A stretch of 64,000 bases of DNA, from positions 74,896,001 through 74,960,000 of the forward strand of contig CM034546.1 in the NCBI GenBank assembly GCA_020055645.1. The letters are read 5' to 3'. The translations under genes and the position numbers were made by a program. The stretch's first letter is position 1; every line of letters begins with the position of its first letter. Below, in pieces: positions 11,881-23,354 of this stretch. Below the pieces are notes generated by a model, which was not told the DNA's origin, did not search any database, and saw nothing but the letters and a program-made list of their open reading frames with translations. This DNA comes from Tomocerus qinae. Its lineage: Eukaryota; Arthropoda; Collembola; Entomobryomorpha; Tomoceridae.

Positions 11881-12361
11881 CTAGCCGGTCACAGGGCCCA
11901 GGCCCTGTTATAAATTAAGCTAGTGTGTATTCCAGGGCAATATTGCAAGATGGATAGAATGTATTTCAGAAACTTATTTCCGTCACCCACCTGGTGCGTG
12001 AGGGGAAGCAGTTTATTTGCTTGGTCGGATAAAACAGAATAACACTTGGCAGCATAGGGGTAAGTTGTAGGTAAACATCCCATCCAATGCAAAAGATGGA
12101 ACATCAAACCCCTTCCATCCCATCATCACCAAACACCCAAGAAAAGATCAACATCTTATCCAGCCCACCACCAATATTCAAATAAAGTAATCCATCTAAT
12201 ATAGCCCATCGCCAGTTTCCAAATAAAGTATCATTTCAGCCATCACCAACACATCCCTTTCAGCCAATTCATACACCTGGATGGGGATGTTGGGTATAAT
12301 GGATGGGATGCTTACATCTAAGCTTGGCAGACATTGGCAGTATCCATAATGATGAGTCAGA
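11881..12361 (-). mobile_element. Non-autonomous Helitron-like element, copy 2
   Basis: Read on the minus strand, the 3' end is a GC hairpin (ACAGGGCC TG GGCCCTGT), then GACCGG, then CTAG at 11884-11881, followed by T: the canonical Helitron 3' layout. The other end, shared with the copy ending at 23354, starts TCTGACTCA on the minus strand, and TC is the expected Helitron 5' dinucleotide. The flanking base there is not the expected A. No Rep/helicase frame. Internal CATCCAGCCCA-type repeats (12108-12250) are shared with copy 3. Confidence 0.62.
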
Positions 12362-12828
12362 GTAACGTAGACGTAACATTATACCCCAAGTCAAAAATGT
12401 GACCATAATGGGTGACCAGAGTAAGTACCGATAGTCACAATAAAATTCCAACACAAAAATATTGGCCCTTGGTCGTAATAAGCTGAAGTTTTAGAAAATT
12501 TTGTTTTTTTGATTTGGAATAACTAATTACATATACTATCGTTTATAGTGTCAATGCAAGGAAAATGTCAACTTCCATGAGATTCATGACTATGACCAAC
12601 GAAAATGGAATCACATTAAAGAAATATTCTACATTCATAAATATTCACCCACCTAAACTTTTTAAGGGCTACTTATACTCTTCCTAATCCTATCTTCATC
12701 ACGATTTGTGACGTCATATTAGAAGTCATAATTTTATGATAATAAATCTCCTTAACACATATGTGGCAGATTCAAAACGTACACATTTGAAATAAAAAAT
12801 AGTTTACCACTTCATCCCGCTCTGAATA
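12362..12828. other. Non-coding stretch, no assignable feature
   Basis: AT-rich with a short local duplication around CCATAATG..GTGACCAGAGTAA near 12346-12430. No gene seen. Confidence 0.4.
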
Positions 12829-12842
12829 TTTTCTATTTAAGA

Positions 12843-14145
12843 ATGGACTTAGTTTTAGCTCGCCTGAATAAGGCAGCTTATAGAACCGCACAGTCCGTCC
12901 GTCCGTCCGTCCGGACCCACGATAACTTTCGAACGCATTGACCGAAGTTGACCAAATTACGCATAAACAATGCCTATGGACTAGTGACGAACCCTATTGA
13001 TTTTGGTTCAAATCGGTCCATAAGTTGCTGAGATACCGCGCGCTCACTTTGTCTTTATTTGATAGTCAAAGCAGAAAATAGGCCATAAAAATTTCAATTG
13101 TGTTTCCTATTAATTGTTAGCGGGATAGTATAAAATATTTAACTCCGCTTCTACCAAATTTAAAATTTTATAATAACGTAAATAAAACTGCAAAATAACC
13201 ATTATAGAACGAAAATAAATCAATTTCGAATTTATATTCAAATTGATAGTAAAATTTAAATTTTTCGATTTCCTTTTAATTTTGTTAGTCATTATTAACC
13301 GACTTTAAATTTCTGTTGATTTTACTACTCATAATCATTCAAAGTTGAATATCTGTTGATTTTCATAGTCAACATTAATGTACTTTGATTTTTTGTTGAT
13401 TTTCATAGTCAACATTAATCAATTTTGATTTTCGGTTGATTTTGATTGTCAACATTAATCAATTTTGATTTTCGGTTGATTTTCATTGTCAACATTAATC
13501 AATTTTGATTTTCGATTGATTTTTATAGTCAATATTAATGTAATTTGATTTTCTGTTGATTTTCATAGTCAACATTAATGTACTTTGATTTTCGGTTGAT
13601 TTTGATTGTCAATATTAATCAATTTTGATTTTCGGTTGATTTTTATAGTCAATATTAATGTAATTTGATTTTTATAGTCACCGTTAAAATGTACTTTGAT
13701 TTTCTGTTGATTTATATGGTCAACATTAATGTACTTTGATTTTCTGTTGATTTTTATAGTCAACTTTAATGTACTTTGATTTTCGGTTGATTTTGATTGT
13801 CAACATTAATCAATTTTGATTTTCATTGTCAACATTAATCAATTTTGATTTTTGGTTGATTTTCATTGTCAACATTAATCAATTTTGATTTTCGATTGAT
13901 TTTCGTGGTCAGCAATCATCAATTTTGAATTTTTGTTGACATTTCAAATGATATAGCTTCGTTTCCTTATAATATCAATGTCTGAATTTTTAATATGTCG
14001 TAGATACATATACAAAGACTCCATTCTGAAAGTTTGATCAAAATCCGTACGCTCAGTTTTGTGTAACGTGCGAGTACATCTCGCTACTAAAATGTGTACA
14101 CGGTAAACTTTACTCAGGCGAGCTTCTGTTACGGCTTGCTGTAGG
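12843..14145. mobile_element. 1.3-kb repeat element flanked by 14-bp direct repeats
   Basis: The exact 14-mer TTTTCTATTTAAGA stands on both sides (12829-12842 and 14146-14159), which looks like a target duplication. The head has CGCACAGTCCGTCCGTCCGT and an ACGATAACTTTCGAA segment, the middle is a 40-bp tandem array (13300-13925), and the tail is GCGAGCTTCTGTTACGGCTT. Head and tail fragments recur at 55230-55680, and a related head at 33440-33560. No protein is encoded. A target duplication of this length suggests integration by a retroposition-like route, but no poly-A tail is visible. Confidence 0.6.
13300..13925. repeat. 40-bp tandem array
   Basis: About 15 copies of a unit containing AATTTTGATTTTCGGTTGAT and TTTNATNGTCAACATTAATC; period 40 is exact over 13440-13520. 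Part of the surrounding 1.3-kb element. Confidence 0.88.
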
Positions 14146-14159
14146 TTTTCTATTTAAGA

Positions 14160-14740
14160 CGTAAAACATTTTTAACCTCCTATTAGCTTAAAACCATTTG
14201 CGAATTGAAAAAATGTAGTTTTATTATGAATAGCCAATTTTTAAACTTTCCTGCGTATAAAGGTCACGGCACGGTGTATTAAATTGAAAGAAAGAGTATC
14301 AACTACCACGTCTCACAACAGTGACTTTCATAATTTTATCACCGCGCAAGCGTGTATGCAGTTAGTAAGTTCTATATGGATGGAATTTAGCATATTCAGC
14401 AAATAAACCAAATTGTGTTGTTAATACATTTTGAAATAATGTTACGGTGGCCGAGAAACATTCATAATTACATAAGATCCGTGCACACAAACATACAACA
14501 TACATTTCGATGACGTTTATATTATAGAGTGATGATGATACTATTTGAAAGTCGCATGTCCACGTATGTGTAGCCCGATGACTCATCGTATCGCTTGCTT
14601 TGCTTTCCTTTCACTCGGTTCACTCAGCCGAAGCTAAAGGTTCGGCGGAGCCTAAAGTGTTATGAGACCTCTATGCTAGACCCAATCTTATTTAGTCGAA
14701 CATGAATACAACCAACACCTGACTATTTTCGGAGCACCAT
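14160..14740. other. Non-coding stretch, no assignable feature
   Basis: No coding, RNA or repeat structure recognised, apart from a CTCAGCCGAAGCTAAAGG / TTCGGCGGAGCCTAAAG short local repeat near 14625-14660. Confidence 0.4.
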
Positions 14741-14900
14741 TTGAATTCCTCCGAACAAATTCGAGCACCTCCGAATAAATTCGAGCACCTCCGAACAAAT
14801 TCGAGCACCTCCGAATAAATTCGAGCACCTCCGAACAAATTCGAGCACCTCCGAACAAATTTGAGCACCTCCGAATTAATTCGGAGGTGCTCGAATTTGG
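14741..14900. repeat. Short 20-bp satellite array (miniature of the 9.6-kb block)
   Basis: Seven to eight units of GAGCACCTCCGAANAAATTC, homologous to the GAGTACCTTCGAATAAATTC monomer of 23355-32970 and in the same orientation. The last monomer is inverted (flip point near 14878-14882), making a small palindrome at the array end. Confidence 0.85.
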
Positions 14901-14918
14901 CAAAAACAATACCTATGG

Positions 14919-15283
14919 TTATTTCTATTGATTATTATTTGACATTTATTTCTATTGATTATTATTTGACAATTATTTCTATTGAGTATTATTTGACAAT
15001 TATTTCGAGTGATTATTATTTGACAGTTATTTCGATTGATTATTATTTGACAATTATTTCTATTGATTATGATTTGACAATTATTTCTATTGATTATGAT
15101 TTGACAATTATTTCTATTGATTATTATTTGACAATTATTTCTATTGATTATTATTTGACAATTATTTCTATTGATTATTATTTGACAATTATTTCTATTG
15201 ATTATTATTTGACAATTAATTCTATTGATTATTATTTGACAATTATTTCTATTGATTATTATTTGACAATTGTTTCTATTGAT
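14919..15283. repeat. 27-bp tandem array
   Basis: About 14 units of TTATTTCTATTGATTATTAT then TTGACAA. A 1.5-copy remnant of the same unit stands at 33563-33605, in the same position relative to the flanking modules. Confidence 0.92.
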
Positions 15284-15995
15284 TCTGGAATACATCCGTC
15301 CATTCCATTGCTTTTGAGATACCGCTCCCTTACTTTGACTTGATTTTGATAGTCCAATTAGAAAATAGGCATTAAAAATTTAAATTGTTGCCTGATAGTA
15401 TTAAATATGTCACATTGGTTCTAACAAACTTAATATTTTATAATAAGCCATTGAAAAACGGAAATATAACTTACGTTCGAAATTATTATACAGAGGGATT
15501 TCCGGACGGACAGACAAAAAACGTATTAGCATACAAAGCATATATACTAATTTGAATAAAGCAAATAAAACTAGGAAGTTGTGGGATAAGAACGAAATTT
15601 GCCTATTTCGGATTTATATTAAATTTTACAGTCAAATATTATTAATCGAATTCCTATTCATTTTGATGGACACCCTACTTTGATTTCATTAAGATTTTTA
15701 TAGTGAATAATAATCTACTTTGTCTTTATTTCGAATTTGATGGCCAATATTATTAATCTATTTTAATTTACTTTGATTTTTATAGTCAACAATAATAGTT
15801 TTCTGTTGATTTGATTAATTAATGTACTTTCAATTTCCATTCATTTTGATATTTTATATCAATCTATTTACAATTTCTTAGCACTATTCGACTTTCTCTT
15901 AATAATATTGATGTACTTTTACTTTGTATCCATATTGATAGTCAATATTAATCTAATATTAGTCAATTAATTTTTTAGCACTTTTCGTCTTCCTT
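15284..15995. repeat. Dispersed module following the 27-bp array (copy 1)
   Basis: Starting at GATTCTGGAATACATCCGTC this segment matches 33600-34110 over more than 500 bp with a few percent divergence, including CGGACGG.CAGACA and ACAAAGCATATATACTAATT blocks. Non-coding in both copies. Confidence 0.82.
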
Positions 15996-16609
15996 CATTC
16001 TGCTACTTTATACGTACACTTTTCACTGCTTTTTCAACGAAATATTCGAATGAAATAGGTACAAATATTGAATTTGGTTTTGAATTGATTTGAATTGCCC
16101 TGTCTATCTGTAGACACGAAAGAGGTGTGCGATCTTGCGTTGTTTAGTTATAGAAAAGGAGATTTAAACAAAGTCTGTCCCATAATTTTAAACCGGCCAT
16201 TCATTTTACTTTGTCAAAACGAAAAGTTATCCCCAAGGGCGGGAGTAAATATATAGTTAAACGTATAGAAAAATTGCAAAATGACTAATGCACGGTATGC
16301 AGAAGTTATTGAAGCCTAGACCTAAAACTTGATGGTCAAAAAATGAGAAATGCGGCTGTTATTATTAACAAAAAATATATTTTTCAATTATCTAATCATC
16401 TAACCGCCATTCGAAATAAGCTAGATTCCTTTGTGTGAATTTATTCACATTGTTGTTACCGCCAGGGTTTATTGACGGGCTCGTATTCATATAATATTAT
16501 TTTAAAAACGTATGTCTATAGTCTTTGATTGATGGCTATTCGTATTACTATTACCTCACGTTCCTTCATTACTATAAACATAACTACTAACTCAACTACC
16601 AAAAATACT
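15996..16609. other. Non-coding stretch, no assignable feature
   Basis: AT-rich sequence without recognisable gene or repeat. Confidence 0.4.
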
Positions 16610-16800
16610 AAACGAAGTTAGACTAATTTTAGACAAACTTAGACTAATTTAGACGAACTTGGACTAATTTAGACAAATTTATACTAATTTAGACCAATTT
16701 AGACGAACTTAAACCAATTTAGACCAATTTAGACAAACTTAGAGCACTTAGACCAATTTAGATGATCTTGGACCAATTTAAGACGAACGACAAAACTAAG
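16610..16800. repeat. Degenerate short tandem array (TTTAGAC)
   Basis: Alternating units AACTTAGACTAATTTAGAC and AATTTAGACC with a period of about 21 bp or its half. Confidence 0.75.
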
Positions 16801-16939
16801 TATAATTCGTTATTATAGTGTCGGATTCGTTAAATTTCGTTATTTACATGATTATCATTAAAATAATGCTAATATGCTACCTAGGTATATAGCTTAGTCA
16901 AGATTGTCTAGAAATGGGGCATTTTTTGAAACTATTGCG

Positions 16940-17683
16940 CAGGGTTGTGGGTCGGGTTTTTTATGGGTTGGGGTTTTTTGGGTTTTTTGGCAAAAAACCA
17001 CCCCGCTTTACTTAAAAAACCCCGGGTTTATTGGGTTTTTTACAAAACATACAAAAATGTGCACTACAGCTCCATCTAGATACGTAATACATACTAATTT
17101 CTATTCAAAAATGTAAACAAATGCATAGTCAGGTGAAAACAAATATAGCTTCTACACTTCTACGGGTAATTAATGTATCGTAATGTGAGGACTATAATAA
17201 TATTAGTTTTGTGTATACTTTAGTCATTGCATTGTGAAGATTATATTTATAATATTGTTGTACACATAATTTCAATTTATCATTTACATAATATTCATTA
17301 CTGTAATGCTTTGCAATTAAAGCTTCAAATTAACAAAGGAATAATTTCATAAAGTCAATATAATCAGTAAAATATTATAATGCTAAATATTTCACTAGTT
17401 GTTATCAAACAGTAACAATAATGTAGGTGTTCACAAAAATACTGCATTTGCTACGTTACAACATAATAAAATTAAACTTTTATGCTTTTATTTTTCATTT
17501 CATTGACGTAAGTAATAGTAGTTGACACGGTTGTTGTTGTTGTCAGCTGTAGTTTTCATATATGGTATAGTATATGCTTGTATTTATACCTATAGTTATA
17601 TAAAAAACCCTTAAACCCAAAAAACCAAAAAAATCGGGGGTCGAGGGTTTTTTCCTAAAAAACCCGGGGTTTTCGATACCTTG
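16940..17683. mobile_element. hAT-type non-autonomous element with GGGTTTTTT ends
   Basis: Left end CAGGGTTGTGGGTCGGGTTT, right end complementary to CAAGGTATCGAAAACCCCGG. The perfect 8-bp duplication CTATTGCG lies at 16932-16939 and 17684-17691. G- and T-run subterminal repeats (GGGTTTTTT, inverted at the far end) fill roughly 100 bp at each side; the AT-rich centre has no ORF. Confidence 0.85.
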
Positions 17684-17691
17684 CTATTGCG

Positions 17692-18024
17692 TGTCGTTGC
17701 CCTACCAGACTTACATAATATAGATACATATAGTACGTATAATAAGGTACATTGGTAGGTAAATTTAACCCATCCGTTACGGAATTATTTTTTTTGAGGC
17801 TCGGATTTGATATTTCAGTATCAAACTACTTTGGGGTAGAGAAACATTTTTTACATTGATCATATGATTGAAATCTGCAACGCCCCGGAGATAATGCCCG
17901 TTACCATATGGCAACGCTAGGAACATGTGGGGTCAAAAATAAATGTTACGCAAAATGTGGAATAAATATAATTCATGGCGAATGTGTTCAGAAATCGACT
18001 AAAATATGAAATTTATGAAAATCA
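17692..18024. other. Non-coding stretch, no assignable feature
   Basis: Nothing recognisable between the hAT element and the next MITE. Confidence 0.4.
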
Positions 18025-18207
18025 GCAAGCATGCATCAAGTAGGGGGCGGGGTGGTCGCAGCGCCCCACCCCTAAATCTAAGAAAAAGAGAAAATTTTTC
18101 CCAGGAAAAAGCCAAAAATAGCAAAAAACTTCCGTGCATTGCGCGAATGTCTCATTTTGCATTATTTTTGTTTGCGCCCCCTTTTAAATTTCTGGGTACG
18201 TGTCTAG
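18025..18207. mobile_element. Small palindromic MITE (GGGGCG/CGCCCC), copy 1
   Basis: The ends are imperfect inverted repeats: AAGTAGGGGGCGGGG at the left and GCGCCCCCTTTTAAATTTCT then GGGTACGTGTCTAG at the right. Homologous to 19953-20127, with a degenerate partner at about 53510-53650. Confidence 0.6.
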
Positions 18208-18458
18208 AAAGCAGCAAAGCATTTTTCGCACAAACCGACGTCCCACTTCTTGCACATGTCAGGATTTTTGTTCACATCGTCATATTTAATTGTCGACCGT
18301 CTGTGCAGCGTAAAACTCATCTGAACATTTGTAAGCTTGGTAAAACCAACGACGTCACCTAATGATAGCGTATCCAGAGTCTGCCTAGTTACATAAAACC
18401 TAACCCATCCCAGCTCTTTCGAATACCTTCCAAGGGATACTTCAAATGAAGAGGGACT

Positions 18459-18816
18459 GGATTTAGGCAGCGTGATCTCGTTTCCCCAATTGTTCCCGTT
18501 GCGTCTGCTACCGACGTTGCACCCGTGGCCCCAAGTTTGGCCACTTAACCTGTTACCTTAATTTATTTCCTTCGTTGCCTTAAATGTTTCTAATGTGCAT
18601 TACAATCTATTGAACTGTTGCCCCATCTGCCCCCAATATAGTGCACATATACTACTATTTACTACGCTTGGGGCGACGGCGGCAACGAATTCAATAGATT
18701 AGATAGGCACATTAGATTAATATAAAAGTACTTGGAATAACGGGGAAAAAATTAATGTAATAAGTTAAGTGGCCAAACTTGAGGGGGGGGGGGCAAAGTG
18801 ATCGATGCCTAAATCC
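18459..18816. mobile_element. Palindromic MITE, about 358 bp
   Basis: GGATTTAGGCA at the left end and TGCCTAAATCC at the right. Internal blocks CAAGTTTGGCCACTTAAC (left) and GTTAAGTGGCCAAACTTG (right) pair, as do segments around ATCTATTGAA and TTCAATAGAT. There is a poly-G run at 18784-18793. No coding sequence. Confidence 0.65.
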
Positions 18817-18963
18817 AACCTAAAAATGGTTCGGAGGGGGTGAAGATGGGTGGGGATTTGTTGAATGGGTCGATATCTATCCAAATCCAGTGGAATCTCA
18901 TTTTGCCCCAACCTCCCCACCCACCTTCTAGGGGGTGGGTAGATTAGGAGCGTGACCTCTAGG

Positions 18964-19375
18964 CAGTGTTGTACTGTTGACCACTTTTTTGCATTTTGAC
19001 CGGGCCACTGGTCAAAATGGTCAAAATGGTCAAAATGGCTAAAATGGTCAAAATATCAGCATACAGTTACTTAGGCTAGCAAATGAAATTTAAAATATTT
19101 AGAGAATGAAATATGGCCTAAAGCCAATGAAACACTATTCTACTAACATCAGACTACAGAATGACACTCTCTAATCATTTTTAACTGCAATCTTTAGAAA
19201 GTTGTATTTGTTGTTTACTATTGCAGTAAAAGCTACCTTGGGGTCTCAATTAACCCCAAACAGGCATTTTGTCCATTTTGACCATTTTGACCACTTTTTA
19301 ATTTTTTTTGACCGGGCCATTTTGACCATTATGACCATTATGACCACTAGTGGTTTTAACCACTGCACAACACTG
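18964..19375. mobile_element. hAT-type MITE with TGGTCAAAA subterminal repeats
   Basis: Ends CAGTGTTGTACTGTTGACCA and ...CAACACTG; perfect 8-bp duplication CCTCTAGG at 18956-18963 and 19376-19383. GGTCAAAATGGTCAAAATGG repeats at one side are mirrored by CATTTTGACCATTTTGACCA at the other. Confidence 0.88.
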
Positions 19376-19383
19376 CCTCTAGG

Positions 19384-19952
19384 TCACTTCAATAAAGAAT
19401 CGATGAAACATTTAGGGTCATGACTAAATATAGTGAGATATAGAGGTGGTTTGGTACTAACTGCCACACACAGCTTGCTGCACTCATATCATCCTAGAGT
19501 ATCCAAATGGTAACACTGACGCTTGCAGCGACACAGCGCTCAAAGCGTTTAGTGAATTTTGAAATTTAGTCTATTTCCGATAATTATAGATACTGAAAAC
19601 TCATTCAAACACCAACTGGGATACCTTTATTTCCTATTTCGTATATATTAATTTTTAAAAAAAATTCCTTAACTTTGCAGATAAGATTCGGATGCATAAA
19701 TTCAAAATTTCATAAAAAATCAAAGAAAGGACAAAATTTGAAATTCTTTTGTAAAATGTGGATGGACATGCATTAGTGATGATTCATAAGTGGCGGCATT
19801 CATTTATTAAATCTTGTCTACAAAATAAAAATATTTGAATTAGATGTCCTTGACTGTTACCATATGGTTACCGTAGTAAGGAACGGGTAAAGCTTTTTCA
19901 AGTCTATGATTATAATATTATAGACCACACTTACATTACACATTATAGTATA
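19384..19952. other. Non-coding stretch, no assignable feature
   Basis: No gene or repeat structure recognised. Confidence 0.4.
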
Positions 19953-20127
19953 GCAAGCACGTATTTAGTAGGGGCGGGGGGGCGCAGCGCTCCCCCTAAA
20001 TCTGAGAAAAAGAGAATTTTTTTCTCAAAAATGGCCTAAAATTGTAAAAATTTCGCGCGAATATGTCTTGTTTTTGGTATCATTTTTGCTTCCGCCCCCC
20101 CTTGAACAAATTTCTAGATACGTGTCT
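19953..20127. mobile_element. Small palindromic MITE (GGGGCG/CGCCCC), copy 2
   Basis: CACGTATTTAGTAGGGGCGG at the left end and CCGCCCCCCC...TTTCTAGATACGTGTCTG at the right form terminal inverted repeats. The interior matches 18025-18207 (CCCTAAATCT, AAAAAGAGAA, TTCGCGCGAATATGTC). Confidence 0.65.
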
Positions 20128-20879
20128 GTAGTATAGTTACCTGTCCTATTACTGACTAGTAACAACTGATACATCTGCCATTTGACAATATTCTCAGAAT
20201 TCGAGCGAACGTAAGATAGAAAGAAGAAACAAAAGGCCTTTTTATACAATACTAGGCAGTCACAGGGCCCAGGCCCTGTTATAAATAAAGCTAGTGTGTA
20301 TTCCGGGGCAATATTGTACGATGAGTAGAATGTATTTCAGATACATAAATTTTTATATTCATTCCAATTGACTTCTTTGGTTACTACTTTGGTGGGCCAG
20401 TGGTAGATGTTTTACATTGATAGAGAGTCAAGAAATATTCCAAAACTTCGCTTTAGTACGACCTAGGGTCAACTTTTGTTTTTAAATTGAAATGTGGGTA
20501 TTGGCAACTTACTCCGGCCACCCACCATTGACACCTGACTCGGGGTTTACTGAACTCTGAACCATCATTATACATATTGCCATTAATTCAACACTATGAG
20601 ACAAACTTACTGGATATCAAAGATTAGAAGCTTAAATGATACTTTCGTAATAAGTATCTACGTAAAATTTGCTTAATTAAACAATTATTTGCGTCTGTGT
20701 GAACGCAAATTAGAAAAATAACATGTACCATTTCTTGCGGTCGGTTATTTCGAATACTGCAGTCCTGAATATAAGATTCTTGGAAAATATAGATGCATTT
20801 GGTATGACTTAAAAACAACCGATACACTCCAAAGGATGTGACAAAAAAACCCTATCCCATCCAGCCCATCACAAACATT

Positions 20880-22740
20880 AAGGCGCATCTTTTAGCTTGC
20901 ATGGAAAACTTGTCAACTTAGATTCCAAGATCCGGTCGTTCTACAACAGCTACAGAGTCGAAAAATACCTCGTTGAAAAGCTAAAGAAATAGATTGGTTC
21001 GTAAAGGTCCATAAGGTCGCAATTTTAATTGCATTAACCACATATCCCCTCTTATGGGGAATCAGGGTACAGATATAAAGAATAACGGAACTTCACGAAC
21101 CAAGTTATCATCCGACATTTCCAACGAGCTCTTATTTGACTTTGTAGCTGTTGTAGTTCAGCCTGTGGACGGTCACAAAAGGTCAAATGATGACCCCATA
21201 ACTAGACTAAATAAAAATCATGAATGTTATGAAATGAGATGGCCCTAGAAGTGCGAGCGTTGGTGTGTAGGTGGTAGGCTACCTAAGCTAGGCACTTCCA
21301 TGTACATTGCATTGCACCTCTACATCAACAGCTAGAGCTACATTGCTACTTGCTACATTCACGGTTTTTATGGTGATTGAGCGGGTCTAGCCAATGGTGC
21401 AAAATCTTAACTCTTATCTGAACTTCTGATATGCATTGCATATCAACAACAACAGCTAATAATACCTTTGCTTGCTGCATTTTGCATTCTTGGTATTCCT
21501 AGGCAGTGTTTGATGACCAGCCGGCTGGTTGGTTAAAATGGCTGGCTAAAATGGCCAGCCGGCTGGTTGAAATTCTTGGTTAGGCAGAGGCTAAAATGGT
21601 CGAAATGGCTGAAATGACCAAAAACAGTCAAATAGGGCTATGTGAACTGAGAAAATCATCCTTGATTTGGCGGGAAATTTAAAAATTCATGATTTTTGGC
21701 CATTTTGGCCACTAGCCATTTCAGTCACTTTAGCCGGCTGGCTGGTCAAAATCATTTTTAGCAGGCTAAAATGGAACACTGTTCATGGGTTCGCCACCCA
21801 GTGCTCAGTGACTAGCCGGCTGGTCGGATAAATTGGCTGGCTAGCCGGTTGGTTGAAATTCTTTATGAAAAAATTTTTGATTCATTCAAATTTTGTTAGT
21901 TTTCAAATAAAAGTAAACTTTCGGACAGAATCTATAACCACTGTACAGTAAACCGGATCAGTTTAAAAAAATATACATTCAGCTCAGATTTGGCCCATGA
22001 ATCTCCATATTATAATCGTTGACTTGATAAAGCAATACATTTATCTGTATATATATTTATGTGGGTGTGCCACTGTTCCATTTTAGCCGGCTAAAAGTGA
22101 TTTTGACCAGCCAGCCGGCTAAAATGGCTAGTTGCCACAATGGCCAAATATCATGGTTTTGTAAATTTCTTCTAGTAAAGTATGATTTTCTCAATTTCAA
22201 CCGGCCGGCCACTTAAGCCAGCCATTTAAGACAGTTTAGCCACTGGTTAACAAAGAATTTCAACCGACCGGCCATTTTAGCCAGCCATTTTTCGGCTGGT
22301 CACCGAAAACGAAAACTAGTATAATAATATTACATGAAGAGTAACAACATCAACAAAATGCGTGTAATGTGTAACAAGACGATGGAGTGGAGGAGGGAGC
22401 CTTGTATCAATATCAATATTATTATCAACAATCAACATACAACAACTAATGCGTTGTAGTGGTCTGGTAAAGGTAACATATACTAAGAGGTGAAGTGGCG
22501 GTGGAGGGGTGACGACGCCTGAACTCCCAACAGCTCCGGAGCTCCAACCGCTCCAACAGCTCCGGAGCAGTTGGAAAGGGTTGGAAAGACTCCAAACTCA
22601 TTTGACCCCATGCGCCTATGTGAGAAATAAACGAACTTTTTGAGGAAGCTCAATCGCTCCATCGGCACTTTTGATTTTTAAATGCGACACCTGGATAAGT
22701 AGTCAACAAGTGCATGCGTAGAAAAGCCTTAAAAGAAATT
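20880..22740. other. Insertion within Helitron-like copy 3, mosaic of repeats
   Basis: Holds a hAT-type MITE (21504-21781), more GCCGGCTGG-type sequence at 21810-22130, and at about 22195-22730 a diverged copy of the P4HA intron-1 segment (4700-5145), recognisable from AATGCGTGTAATGTGTAA and ACCTGGATAAGTAGTCAACA. So P4HA intron 1 itself carries a dispersed repeat. No gene. Confidence 0.6.
21504..21781. mobile_element. hAT-type MITE with GCCGGCTGG repeats
   Basis: CAGTGTT...AACACTG ends and subterminal GACCAGCCGGCTGG / GGCTAAAATGG repeats. Flanks TTCCTAGG and TTCATGGG agree at 6 of 8 bases, a decayed target duplication. Confidence 0.65.
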
Positions 22741-22835
22741 CAACTATCCCATCCAGCCCATCAACAACATCCAAGAAATTGTTCTTATCCCATCCAGCCC
22801 ATCAACAACATCCAAGAAATTCTCCACATCCCATC

Positions 22836-22999
22836 CAGGGTTGCGTTTTGTCCGGATAAAATTGGTTTTGTCCACTGGACAAAACCATTTCGTCCACTAG
22901 ACATAACCATTTTGTCCGGATAAAAATAATTTTATCCAGTGGATAAAAACCATTTTATCCAATTCGTCCACACCTCTCTATCCGGATACCGCAACCCTG
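22836..22999. mobile_element. Small hAT-type MITE with TTTTGTCC repeats
   Basis: Ends CAGGGTTGCG and CGCAACCCTG; perfect 8-bp duplication ATCCCATC (22828-22835 and 23000-23007), drawn from the CATCCCATCC host repeat. Internally there are alternating TTTTGTCC and TTTTATCC motifs with GTCCACTGGACAAAACC. Confidence 0.87.
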
Positions 23000-23354
23000 A
23001 TCCCATCTAGCCCATTACCGATATCCTAACAATTGTCACCATCCAATCTTAATAATTGTCACCATCCAATCCTAATAATTGTCACCATCCAGCCCATTAC
23101 CAATATCCTAATAATTGTCACCATCCAATTCTAATAATTATCACCGTCCAGCCCGTTACCGATATCCTAATAATTGTCACCATCCAGCCCATTACCGACA
23201 TCCGAGCGAGTAATTGTACTATTGTACCCATTCCTTCCAGCCCAATTCTAAACATCCGGATGGAATGGTGGATGTGATGGAAATATGGAATGTTGAGTAA
23301 AATGGTTGGGATAGTTACATCTATGCTTGGCAGTATGGACAATGGTGAGTCAGA

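Larger units (their letters stand above)
20252..23354 (-). mobile_element. Helitron-like element, copy 3, enlarged by insertions
   Basis: CTAG at 20255-20252 (minus strand) is preceded by the GC hairpin and followed by T, as in copy 2. The opposite end TCTGACTCACCATTGTCC (minus strand) stops exactly where the 20-bp satellite starts. Internal CATCCAGCCCATC repeats are split: a small piece at 20851-20876 and larger pieces at 22741-23230, so roughly 20880-22740 looks like a later insertion carrying its own MITEs. No Rep/helicase protein is encoded. Confidence 0.6.

Noticed and set aside
14861-15343. 160-codon ORF of SIDYYLTII repeats and its antisense partner
   Set aside because: Simple translation of the 27-bp minisatellite.
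16940-17683. Interstitial telomere-like GGGTTTTTT repeats
   Set aside because: The G/T runs are irregular and sit as inverted subterminal repeats of an element with an 8-bp target duplication.
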